Positions 53,866-64,000 of a DNA stretch of 64,000 nucleotides are shown piece by piece (the stretch's first letter is position 1; every line of letters begins with the position of its first letter). This stretch comes from Sanderia malayensis (lineage: Eukaryota > Cnidaria > Scyphozoa > Semaeostomeae > Pelagiidae). The stretch covers positions 4,030,001 through 4,094,000 of the forward strand of contig RQOL01000824.1 of assembly GCA_013076295.1 (NCBI GenBank), in the 5' to 3' direction. Below the pieces are notes generated by a model, which searched no databases, was not told the origin of the DNA, and saw only the letters and a list, made by a program, of their open reading frames with translations. A program made the translations under genes and the position numbers.

Positions 53866-56800
53866 TGTCTTTCAGAACAAGTATGACACCCTAAAACGTG
53901 TAATGGAATCACTGTGAATTCATTCAATTATTGATAGATCAATCCTAATAATCTTGCTCGAACATGTATCACATACGATTAAATAGAGAGGCAAGTGTTA
54001 TTACGTAGCACCTTATCTTTATTGGATGAAGCTAATTGCTGTTATAGAGTGCAATAGCGCATTTCGCAGCTAAACATAGTCGTTGATTCATGACAGTGTT
54101 GTTTTCCTTTTGGAATTCATGTACGTAAATAGGCTAATGAGTCATAAGGATGTTCCCCAAACACACCCATCTGGACATCATCAGTCTTTCATCTCTTGGT
54201 AGCCAACGTCTTTCTTACATAGTGCTAAAGGCATTCTTTTGTGATGATTCTTTGTGTAATTGTGGAAGGCTTACTGTTCTCCCGATGAAGGGGTAAGAGA
54301 GAGGAAGCTATAAGACGTTTCTTCTTATCACTTTTTGTCACAACAGAATGTCGTTCTACATGCTATGCCAGTTTTCTTAGACCCTCTCTTATTTAGTGTG
54401 CCATGCCGCATTCGATGTAATTAGCCCTGTTTGACATGACTAGCCCTCTTTGTTAATAACTAGCTTTGCCCTTGAAAGAGTCTGTGCCAATATTTTTTTT
54501 AGGTTTGATCAGACTTTGACGTCTTTATTTCCTTCCGATTTCATTAGATCATAGTCTCCGTACAAATACTCGACGTCAGTGACAAGCTCTTTCCTAGTCA
54601 CAGGTCACGTGTCAGTCATGCATTGATTGAAAGAGAAACGGTAGAACATTCGAAGAAACTTAATCATACAGTATTTTTTAAGCATATTTCCATATTATAT
54701 CATTCGGGAAAATCTGCTTATCCTTTGCTTAAAATTAGGTCGTTATGTTATGTTAAGAAAGAGCTTACGAAGTTTGAATGGAACATTCATGAGTTACAGC
54801 CGTTCCCATTGTATTTCACGTGTTGATACCTATATCGTAAATTTGTATGCTTCTCATGTACGTTGATTTAAGAATAGAGTTTGTATGAAGCAATTTCGGA
54901 CTTCTTTGCAAAAAAGGACAAAAAATCAATATCATTATCAAAATTACCAAGATAAACGATTAAGCGGCAATATTATTTCATATCATACCTTACTGATATC
55001 TTGTTGCTTTCAATTTGCTGTTGTTGTGGTTGTTGATGGAGATGCAATGACCCAGAATACGATGCTGGAGATTAAATAGATTACCTGTACCTTCTTGATC
55101 ATAAACGAGTATCGCTTGTTGGTGCAAGCATCTCCTTTTATATTGCATTGCTAATTGAATGCCTCCCCCCTTTCATGTAACCCACATTCTATGTTACTAA
55201 TCCGCTTTGTGTTGGCATGTCATTGGCAACACATGGCCAATGTCTTATCAGCTGTATTATTGCATTGCCAATTTCCATGCAATTAACCTCAACTCCGACA
55301 AAACAAACATGAAAAATGCTTTTGTCATGCCCTAACCTGCCTTGAGAACCGCTCAAAAATAGGCCTAATTAGCAATTTCCTCGACCAACGTTTGCTCATT
55401 CAAGTTCGGTTCTTTCAAAGAGATTGCAGTACGATTGCCTAATCTTAATCCACTCTTATCAATCGACTCTTACATCTAACAGACGAATTGCATTCATAGA
55501 TCAAGCGACTCATTAAACGGACATCTTAATGGGGTAACTTGGGATTTTAGGACATGTACAGCATCTGTATTGCTTCTTATTTTCTTTTTTTATCACAGTT
55601 GGATCAACCGACATCTTTGTAAGTTGGACACTGATAGAATGCATCTGCATAGATTGTCGATTCCAAACGGACTGTATCCTTGACTCTGTACGTGATGTAA
55701 TACATTGTCAAGTACCTTAATTGTGCAGTAGTTCTTTGGTTGATATTTCTTAACAGGCGGTTAGTAATAAACCAGCTTATGAAGTACTTGTGTCTAGACT
55801 TTGTCTCGCAAGCAATGTATTGCGATATTAAGTGGCGCATCTCTCGAAAAATCTGAATCAAATCACCAGAATAAACAATAACGAGTTATACTCTTGTATT
55901 GTGGTATCTCGCGTGAGAAACAAGTGCTTGTACGAGATTTAAGTCTTGAATAGTTCTTTCCATGCTTTCCACCTTGAATTATCAACAATGGATTGATACC
56001 AATGAAAAATGAATAATATTATAAAAATTGTTCCAATATTTAAAACAATGTGAAGCAACGGTCTTGTCTACTGCGCATCTTTCTCCGCACATGTGCATGT
56101 GGGCAGTTGGCATGCTACTCTTTGGCGAAAATAATATTTGGCTTAGTTAACTTGAAATGTCCAAATTGATTTTATCACCTTATCTCACAACTAAATCTAT
56201 TTATTACATGCGAATCAATTAAACTTGATTGGCTGTGGCATATTTCAAGTGCCCAGCATTAATAACGTACCTCCTATCTCCAACTAAATTGACTCATTCA
56301 TGACTGGCTGACTGACTGACTGACTGACTGACGCGTCTTTGAAAAATAAGAAACAATGGAGTGAAACTCGTGATGTCTCACGATTGGCGAATTATTGCGT
56401 CATGTGATTAGAACACTGCCTTACTAGCGTTTGCCCCCATGAGAAATATCAGTTTGCCTTTTCGCGCTGATAAGTTTATGCCCGGTTAAAGACACTGGAA
56501 AAAGTTTGCCGAAAATGTATTTGCTGTTTAGTTGCAATCTTGGTGAATATCGCGTTGTCGTGCTCTTGCAGCAATAGGTTAATAAATCACTACAGATCTT
56601 TAAATAAGTACAACATTTTCTTTTACCTTGCCGATTATTATGCTGTGATATTGGCCGTGGAGCTTGCACAACAATAAATGCATTAAAACATGGAGCGGAT
56701 CTCTCAATAGAAAAAATGTTTTCGATTTTCTAACAGAACGGATAAAGCCTAATGGTAGATATTTGATCTTTTGAAGTTGCTAATTACATAATTTATTGTT

Positions 56801-57900
56801 TCTGTTTTTGATATTAAGTTGTCTTGAACGTTTCTGAGGAAGATGTGCATTTCCTTCAATTGTGATGTCTTGGAATTGAATTCCATTGCGTGCGTGAAGT
56901 TGTAATTAGCCGATATAAGTCGCAACCGATTTTCGAATCGCCCCATTTCTGACGTTATATACTTCCTTTATTGTGGACTTAAGATGTTGATTCCTTGTCC
57001 ATAACGTGCTAAGCAGCTTTCGTCGCACTGAACTTCCAAAGCATCGTTTTTGTTGTAGCCGTCCTTTTGTCATCTTGTTTTCCCGTCATGTGCGTTTTTG
57101 TTGCATAAGAGTGCTTCGTAAAAAAAATAGTACTTGACTCGTCAAAGAGTTAAGAAAGTTCGGGATAATTGAATTCTAAGGAAGTTGAACAATATCGAAA
57201 TTTTTTATCAATCCTCCGGATTGATAACAAATTTCCAATACCACGACGTCATATATACAAGGAAGCGTGGTACCCCCATGGTAAGAAGAGACCTGCACCT
57301 GGTGTGCCATTGTGGCAAATGTTAACAAGTTTGGGATGGGGGCGTATTCGAGGGCGGGGTGCTCATTAAAAACTTTTTGCTTGAGGGTGGGAGTTTTCTC
57401 CAGGGGGCTTTCTCGATGGGGGGCTAATTTGATGATTTACGGTACATAAGCTGTAGGCTGTTCAACAGTATACTTTTTTCTTTTCACGGGTTCACTTGTC
57501 TTGGCGAGACTAAAACTAACCTACAACTAACTATTCCGTAAGTCCTCAGATTACCCCATGGGGGCTTATTTATTGTGATATTTTTATATGACTGGGAAGT
57601 ATTTTGATTAGGGGCTTTTGTACGGACAGACATCTCATTCCATGAACTGTATGACAAAGCCTCTCTTTGCAAATGATGGAATAAAACAAATGTGGTGGTT
57701 TAGAGAATTTAAAAAATTAAGGTGGTTGTTTGGAGAACTTGAAACATGCTGATGGTTTTCACAGCATTGACAAGCACGGTTGGTGATTGGAAAGCTGGTA
57801 AACCGAAAGTCCCAAGAATCCATCACTGTGTAAATTTCTTACGAATTGATTTTGAATGCACTGCACTGGAATGAGGTAAAAAAAAATGGTAGAAATGGCC
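53866..57900. other. Intergenic, 4 kb; no convincing gene
   Basis: AT-rich, short random ORFs only. A TGAC/CTGA microsatellite lies at 56301-56332 (about seven units). From 57340 to 57442 a G-run-rich segment ends in GGGGCTAATTTGATGATTTA-like sequence and CGG followed by TA. It resembles the right end of the TTAAGCCCCC MITE family. Confidence 0.45.
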
Positions 57901-58280
57901 GTCTAGAGAATTCGTAAAACCGAGGTGGTGGTTTGCAGCAATCGAAACACCAAGGTGGGGGTTTGCAGAACATGTAAGGCCAAGATCGTGGTTTGCAGCA
58001 CTCGTAAAGCCAAGGTTGTGGTTTGCAGAACATGTAAGACCAAGGTGGTGGTTTGCAGCATTGGTATCACCAAGGTGGTGGCTTGCAGAGCAGATAAGAC
58101 CAAGATGGTGGTTTGCAGAACACACAACACCAAGGTTGTGATTTGCAGAACTCGTAACACTTTGGTGGTGGTTTGCAGCACTCGTAACACCAAGGTGGGG
58201 GTTCGCAGAACATGTAAGACTAAGGTGGTGGTGGTTTCCAGAACATGTAAGACCAAGGTGGTCTTTTGGAGAACTCATAA
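57901..58280. repeat. 30-bp minisatellite, about 12 copies
   Basis: Exact 30-bp period from 57901: units begin GTTTGCAG at 57931, 57961, 57991, 58021 and so on. The unit is GTTTGCAGAACATGTAAGAC then CAAGGTGGTG. Two sub-types (AACATGTAAGAC and CACTCGTAACAC) partly alternate. More degenerate units extend left to about 57690. The long open frames on both strands are artefacts of the 3-divisible period. Confidence 0.95.
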
Positions 58281-59159
58281 CACTAATTTTGTTAAAAACT
58301 GTTAGAAATTTGGATAGAGGACTTTCAGAAGAATCCGTTTTCTAGAATTTATGAATTGATGGGTTTGCCCAGAGTCAGGAAAGCTTTAGAGCCTGACGGC
58401 CACTGGCCGGAAGAATGGTGCATAAACAAAGAAGAAAGGTAGAGGTTGCCAAAAAGGGATCATTGTTGGGGGACTGACAATATCATGAAAGTTCAACTCT
58501 AAAGGGCTTCGTTCTTTTTATCTCAATCGGCCTAATCTTTAGTTACTACACTGCGTTGGATGATCGATACCATGCAAGAACGCCACTTTCTCAAATCACG
58601 CCCAGATTTATTTTGGAATTTAATGATTAGGACAATCTCTCCCGACAGATCGCTTGAGCACTTGGCAGGGTACTGAGCAAGCCCCTTTGCCTTTGTAACT
58701 TTCTCGATTTTCCGTCTATCAGTTATGAATAGGACCTCGAATCGCTATTGCTTCTGTGCAGCGAAGCCTTTCCATTAGATATGCAGCATGCTCTAATATT
58801 CTTCTCTGTAATCAGTATGTTTACAGTAGATAATTGTAGATAACATTGCATTAACATGTGTAGAAGTATGTGTAAGTATAATCAAAGGACCATCCTCCAG
58901 GGTGATCTCCAATAGCATTGTCCAATAGGTTTTTCTGTCACTAGGAGATATATATGTACACGGGCCCGATATATATATACACGTCAAATTACTAACTGGA
59001 AACATGTGCATAGGTTTTCTAATTGTGGGCATAAATCAACACGCATGCGTATTTATAATCATTAGTTGTCATTTGTCTCCATGATTTGAGCTCAACTTTA
59101 TCCCGTCTTTGATATTGTATACTGATGTTTCTATTCATTTCTATTCATAGAATTCATTT
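58281..59159. other. Intergenic; nothing recognised
   Basis: No coding signal. Includes a TA-rich stretch near 58970 (GATATATATATACACG). Confidence 0.45.
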
Positions 59160-59930
59160 ATTGCATTCATGAAAAATCTCGATATTGAGGACGACAGTTG
59201 TAGCAGAGTCACAAGCAGATTTGATTGTAGATTACCACATCCTCATCCATGCAGAGTGAAAGGATCTTGTCTCGGTGGGGTCCATGCTACATGCCTCAGT
59301 AATTATACTGCCGTACTCTGTTGTGTTTGTGAAAAGGGATATAGCAGACAATTCCAGAATTGCATTAAATGCCCTAAGCCATGGTATGCTGTGCTGTGCT
59401 GCAATTTATTGGCTACATTGTCTTGTTTCTTTTTGTCTGTGCAATTATATCATGGACAGACAATATTGGCATGCAAGCTGCCAAAGATCATACAAGAACT
59501 TTTGCTGATATAATATTGTCGAATTTGAAGATTTTCATTGGTTTCTATCAGGTTTTTGCTGTAATCATGAATGTTTTCAGCCCACATATTTGGTAATAGC
59601 CCATTGCTGAATGTAGTCCATTCTTTTTTCTTGAACTGAATTTGTTCCAGAACTGATAAATCAGGTAAGATTGTTGTTATTGTTGTGGCAAGAAATTATA
59701 ACTGGGAATCTACATCACGGAAAACAGAATTAATTCCATTATGGTGCTTTTTGATCATCCAAATTTTAGGCACAGCAGCGTGGCATGGATCGTTTCAAGT
59801 ATCAAATTATCTACGAAAAAACGGTTGGTTTATGAACACTTGCTGTTGCAGTGTACGCTATTCGAAGCAGAACATTATCTATCTCCACTCAGAACATTAT
59901 CTATGTCGTAAACATGCTTTACTCTGATCC
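59160..59930 (+). pseudogene. Cys-rich, multi-pass membrane protein fragment, disrupted
   Basis: First part (frame starting 59169): a Cys-rich extracellular-type segment, CLSNYTAVLCCVCEKGYSRQ then FQNCIKCPKPWY, ending at about 59390. Its continuation, a transmembrane segment plus FADIILSNLKIFIGFYQVFA, is in another frame (59420-59596). The break coincides with a local 5-bp duplication in TGCTGTGCTGTGCTGC at 59388-59403. A stop follows after SPHIW, and a hydrophobic third piece (LIPLWCFLIIQILGTAAW) lies at 59738-59791. The order Cys-rich/EGF-like, then TM, then FYQV loop resembles large orphan membrane proteins (GCC2/ephrin-receptor-like repeats) common in invertebrate genomes. I cannot name the gene. 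A splice-based rescue was not found. Confidence 0.5.
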
Positions 59931-61156
59931 AGTTGTTAAGTCAAGATAGACCTATTATTGTGCTGCTTTCCTGCAGCTTTATCTAGTACAGGGCTTAGAG
60001 GGTTTACTTGGGCAAAGAGGAAACCTCGTGCACATTGCAAAGGAAACAAAGTCATCTATAATTTATTGATTTATTGAAGGATCTTGAAGAAAAAGCAAAC
60101 ATTTTTGAGAAAAGACCAAGAATTATGAGTGCCGCATTATGCTGCGATTTGCTATCTTCATATGGAAGTTTTCATTTGAAAGAAGATTATACCCGAACCT
60201 TGGATCTCGAGTTCTTGGATATTTCAAGCTAACAAGCATATATTGGTAATTACGATGGTCCATCCTGCTAAAGCTTGTGGCTTTGTTTGTGGCAGGAAAT
60301 TTCGGAGAAAGAAAATATTTACGAAGAGAGTTGTTGGTCTTCAGAAGTCGAGTTTGCTTAATACATCAAGTTAGAAAGACCAGCAACTGTGTGATCTGGA
60401 AGAGGTATCGATAAAAATTGATTTTATACATGCATATATATGTAGTAAAAGGTTTAGGATTGGGACTCAATAAATTTTAATACTTTTTCACTATTGAATA
60501 ATTTCGGCTGAGTTTTAATAAACTCGAGATTGCAACATTCCGTGTTATTTTACTAAATGATTTCTATATTTTTTAGGATGCAAAAACAACACTAACATTG
60601 ATCAGTGGTTTAACTACCCTACTTCAAAGGCATTCATAGGTATGTACATAAGATTTTATTTCAGTTTACTTCGCCCCTTGCCTGATAATCAACCCCCAGA
60701 AAATGCAACAGTAATTGCTGTCTTGCACCTCGCTAAACATGCTAGCATGCGATGCGTTTACTCCTTTGTTGCAAGATTTTTTCAGCATATGGATTTTCAA
60801 GTCACCTGTTTTTGTGTTTGTCATTTTCATTAAATTATTTTCTTGGAATTTTTTTATTTATTTTTACTTAACGTTTGTGAGTTGGGAGAAGGTAATTTTC
60901 GGAATTCGAATCGCAAAGAATGTTTGATTCCATTTGTGACGTAATTTTTAATTGTTAATCAAATAGACGTCACAATGGTTTAACAAATGAGAGAATATAA
61001 ATCGCGACATTATTTCATTCAAAAGTTAGTTGTTTTCTCAAATTGACGTTCACATACTGTTTTCAGTTCACGAAGTTACGTTCAAAGTTCGAAGTTTTCA
61101 GTTTACATAGTTCAATTTAGTTATTTAGTTAGTTTTGTTTGGCATTTGAACTCATA
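59931..61156. other. Gap with one exon-like island and the coiled-coil gene promoter
   Basis: 60578-60640 is an open, splice-flanked island (TTTTTTAG acceptor, GTATGT donor) coding for NIDQWFNYPTSKAFI in one frame. It may belong with the disrupted membrane protein. Otherwise nothing recognised until the promoter region near 60930. Confidence 0.35.
60936..61002 (+). promoter_or_regulatory. CRE-like sites and TATA box
   Basis: TGACGTAA near 60938 and GACGTCAC at 60966 are ATF/CREB-type sites. TATAAAT at 60996-61002 lies 155 bp before the start codon of the coiled-coil gene, leaving room for a 5' UTR of about 125 nt. Confidence 0.5.
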
Positions 61157-62159
61157 ATGTCTGGGTCTTATCCAAATGGTTCCTCGAATAACCAAGTGAA
61201 TTACGATAGACTTGTTGAGTAAGTATATTTTTTGTTTGTTACATTATTTGCCATGTAATATGCTATTTGTTTCACTGTGTTTAAACTTTTCGTCCTTTTT
61301 TGCAGAAAGGCAGCAAGCTTACGACAGACTTTGGCCGATTATCAAACAGGAAAGTCTGTCAGACGACAGTCATACACCGCAACATTGGAAGTAAGAATTT
61401 TTTATTTGTTTTTGTTTAATTTCATTTTGGGTTATCGAATTTTGACTATTATTAAATTGACATTGATTATATAATATTTTGTTTTCTTTTTACTTTCAGG
61501 CAAAATATCGTGGGCAAATCAATACCATATTGGCTCGCCTAGAGATTGCGAGAAAGTACATTCTCCAGACAAAGGAGAAAGTTGTAGCCGAGGAATCGAC
61601 CCTGAAAGAGAAGCAACGAGCTCTTTGGGAAAAGAACAAAGAAATATGCGATATAAATACAGAGAGATTCCAAAACAACCAAGTTGGCTTAAAGAACCAA
61701 ATTTTCTTGAAGCAATTGTTGCTTCAAGGGAGCCAGCGCTATACGGTGCAGAGAAAGCTCTTTATGGCAAAAAAAATGGAGTTATTTGAAGAATTTTTAG
61801 GTCGTAAGTCTAAGGCGAATGCTTTAGGAGAGAAATTGCAAATGTTGAAAGATGGTAGACTGCGAGTTATTGTCCAAGAGAAAGCTTTGCGAGAAGAAAA
61901 AGACAAGTTATTCAAAGAAGACCAAGAGAGAAGAAAATACAAGAATCACTTAGTTGATGAAATTGAAAAATGCAAGAAAAGAAAAGCAGATAACTGCATA
62001 AAATTACAACATCAAAAGGAGATGATCTTTGAGCTGCAAAAGGAGAATTTTGAGCGACAAGAACAAATCAATTCGTTGAGATTGTCAAGATCTCCTCGTC
62101 AAAGGTCAATCATCAGAAGAATTGTGTCCTTTTTCTGTCTTCGTTCAAATGTTGATTAA
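61157..62159 (+). CDS. Unrecognised coiled-coil protein (268 aa)
   Basis: Three exons: 61157..61218, 61306..61390, 61500..62159; GTAAGT/GTAAGA donors, phases 2 and 0. N-terminus MSGSYPNGSSNNQVNYDRLV. From about residue 50 to 250 it is almost entirely charged alpha-helix with heptads (ARLEIARKYILQTKEKVVAE, KALREEKDKLFKEDQERRKY, LQHQKEMIFELQKENFERQE). It ends in a short Arg/Ser patch and a hydrophobic/Cys tip (SPRQRSIIRRIVSFFCLRSN) that could be lipid- or membrane-associated. No catalytic domain is seen. The gene is compact, with introns of 87 and 109 bp. A TATA box and CRE-like sites lie upstream. Function unknown; a structural or scaffold role is the most that can be inferred. Confidence 0.75.
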
Positions 62160-62444
62160 ATATAAGTCTGAACTATGTTAGTTTGTTTATTCAGCTAACT
62201 ATTAATTACCTTTTAACAGTAAATTGGCGAGTTCGAGCCTTTATCATATATGTAGTTTGTAATTGAGTTGCGTATTATTTATTCAAGAATTGTTTGAGAT
62301 GCTAGTTTTTACTTTGCCTTGATCTGTGAATAGTTTTATTGTACCCAATTTCTGAAGCATCGTCGACAAGCAGGGCGGCACATGCGCAGAAGCAAGATTT
62401 GGTAAAGCAAGGACAGCGCACTTGCAGCTGAAGAACATTGAAAA

Positions 62445-63089
62445 CAGTGGCGGTGCCAGGGGGGGGGGAATGGGGGGACTAGTCCCCCGACATTTTTGGA
62501 AAGATGGTCTCTGAGATTCATGCAAAATCCGATGGGAAAATTGAGGGGTAGGCCTAAGTTCTGTGAATTGTGTTGCAAGATTATTTCAATGTAAAACACA
62601 AACTTCCATATTTGAAATCATATATCAGCTTAAAATTCAAAAAGCATTAGGGCATCTCCCATGAATTCCCATCTTGGAAGGGAATTCTCCGACGTTTTCC
62701 GACGTTCAACGCTGCTATCAACGGGTGTTGTTTCAAAAAATTTTCGCTGAGATTCACTCTCGTAACTATACCCATTTCTCAGTTGTGTTGTTCTAATAAT
62801 ATATGCAGAAAGAGAAATCAAAGGATCCTAAGGCAATTTGAGACTTCAGAAATGACAAAATCCCGGGAGCTTCCGGGGGCTTCGCCTCATGGACCCCTGC
62901 CAGGGCGCTGCCCTGAACCCGCTGGGGGGCTTCCAGCGCCCCCAGACCCCCAGCTGTTTTAAGCAACGGCCTCCGGCCATTGCGTGCGTGCCTTGGGAGC
63001 GCCATGTACCCCTGAAACAGCAAGATACAATTTTAAAAACTTCACCCGAAAAAATCCCCTCCACCTTCTTGGAGCTGCCGCCGCCACTG
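62445..63089. mobile_element. GC-rich hAT-like non-autonomous element
   Basis: The left end is CAGTGGCGGTGCCAGG; the right end, on the minus strand from 63089, is CAGTGGCGGCGGCAGC. CAGTGGCG termini are frequent among hAT elements. The interior (62860-63010) is far more GC-rich than anything around it, with C/G runs that make ORFs on both strands. No matching 8-bp duplication is preserved, so the element is old or the bounds are slightly off. Confidence 0.5.
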
Positions 63090-63128
63090 GTGTCCATTAT
63101 CAAGTCTACCATTGGTAGAGATTTGTAG

Positions 63129-63588
63129 AAAAGTCTGTTCAATCCATATCTCTCGAGGACAATGGTTGGACTATTGACGTCGAAAAAAGTTTGCTAGAGC
63201 CTGTTTGGTTCACGGGTGAGTTGCTGGTCTTTTTAATTAATGCATCTCTGTGTCAATTGCTCACTCTTATTCAACATTAAAAAAAAATTCATTTGTATCG
63301 TACCTTACAGAGACATGATATTTTATGTGAACAAATTCCATCAACAATTGCAGTGTTGTTGATGAAGAAACGGGACAACCAGCCCCTCCCGCTCCGAAAC
63401 GGCGACGAACGTGGAAAACAAGAGCAGCAACAAGCACCCGTAAGCGTACTGCAAAATATTAAGATAGTGAAGAAGAACTCGGTATTGAGATATCTGCAGA
63501 GAGCAAGGAGCTGGATTATATATTTGTTAGTGACTCCTCGAGCAGTGAGAGCGATTTGGAAAGCGACGAGTTTGACTGGATGTCTTAA
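63129..63588 (+). pseudogene. Coding remnant, acidic C-terminus, one in-frame stop
   Basis: 63129-63215 is open and followed by a GTGAG donor (ISLEDNGWTIDVEKSLLEPV). 63355-63588 reads VVDEETGQPAPPAPKRRRTW, a basic region, a TAA at 63465, then LDYIFVSDSSSSESDLESDE and a final stop. Composition is strongly protein-like but the phases of the two parts do not join. I do not recognise it; a decayed transposon protein or host pseudogene are both possible. Confidence 0.4.
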
Positions 63589-63638
63589 ACCACAATACTT
63601 GTATATATGGATGGGTATGGTAGATTTAGAAAAATGTA

Positions 63639-63740
63639 CCGTAAATTATCTTTTAAGCCCCCCGGGGGGCTTATTGTTTTTCAGTACTTTAAAGAGGGGG
63701 TTTATTAGAGAGTGGGGGCTAAATTGAGAGAGGGGGCTTA
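63639..63740 (-). mobile_element. Truncated copy of the TTAAGCCCCC MITE
   Basis: Starts TA then CCGTAAATTATCTTTTAAGC and continues as the reverse complement of the 28090-28191 end of the complete copy. It is missing the other half. Confidence 0.8.
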
Positions 63741-64000
63741 TGTCGTGGGGTGGTTTTCTGTCTTTGAACTTCCACCGCCAGACGTGGGGTACGGCACTCA
63801 GTGTGTCGGTAGAGTCTTGGTGCTGCTAAGGTCAGTGACTTCTTTCAGACTTTCAACAGAGATAGACACAGGTTTGCCTTCTATCTTTTAATGGTGGGTT
63901 GCCGTACCCACTCTACCAATAATTTTTTGGTGGGCGGCAGTACCCACTGTACCAACGTTAAGTTGGTGGGCTGCCGTACCCACTCTACGACAATTTTAAT
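63741..64000. repeat. Short local repeat at the window edge
   Basis: GGTGGG(T/C)(T/G)GCCGTACCCACTCTAC recurs at about 63893, 63930 and 63965, and once more diverged, with a period of roughly 35 bp. No gene seen. Confidence 0.6.

Noticed and set aside
57903..58305. ORFs of 117-151 codons on both strands
   Set aside because: Products of the 30-bp minisatellite.
62793..63142. ORFs in the GC-rich block
   Set aside because: Pro/Gly/Arg-rich in all frames because of G/C runs; the block is a probable non-autonomous transposon.

Overview
The window is animal nuclear DNA: AT-rich, with spliced genes carrying consensus GT-AG introns, several transposon families, and a gene set found only in metazoans (two Wnt ligands, a rhodopsin-class GPCR, an ACK-family tyrosine kinase, an ICAD/DFF45 homologue). 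The Wnts are divergent: the usually invariant Trp after the SGSC..TC motif is Ser in one and Phe in the other. The LINE and hAT relics are of types common in sponges and cnidarians. I lean to a non-bilaterian animal, but the sequence alone does not prove it.

Layout. 1253-9930 (+) is the 3' half of CDKAL1 (tRNA methylthiotransferase). Its introns hold a hAT-type MITE with an intact 8-bp target duplication, a LINE with two intact ORFs, and a 2-kb minisatellite enclosed by MITE-like inverted ends. 11390-19462 (+) is a complete 13-exon ACK/TNK2-type kinase. Converging on it is an unrecognised basic, coiled-coil protein (21952-19997, -), which is divergent from the five-exon ribosome-biogenesis gene NIP7 (22259-24098, +); a double E-box lies in their shared promoter. 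24280-30157 is a graveyard of hAT transposons with two nested insertions, a TA-flanked MITE and a 1.6-kb TTA-flanked foldback element.

32215-34125 (+) is a three-exon class A GPCR. 35858-34968 (-) is an unrecognised single-exon ORF, divergent from an intronless AKAP7-like 2H phosphoesterase gene (36179-37738, +). That gene converges, 92 bp apart, on a two-exon ICAD/DFFA homologue (38745-37831, -). About 7.5 kb without a convincing gene follows and contains a perfect 46-bp palindrome.

46195-50856 (+) and 53865-51381 (-) are two complete Wnt genes arranged tail to tail, each with four exons and identical intron phases (2, 1, 0). The remainder holds a 30-bp minisatellite (57901-58280), a broken Cys-rich membrane-protein pseudogene (59160-59930), a three-exon coiled-coil gene with a TATA box (61157-62159, +), a GC-rich hAT-like element, and remnants of coding sequence and MITEs at the right edge.

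There is no operon logic. The recurring architecture is tight divergent and convergent gene pairs with mobile elements packed into introns and intergenic gaps. Exon boundaries were deduced by eye from splice consensus, phase continuity and family alignment remembered in general terms. They should be treated as models.
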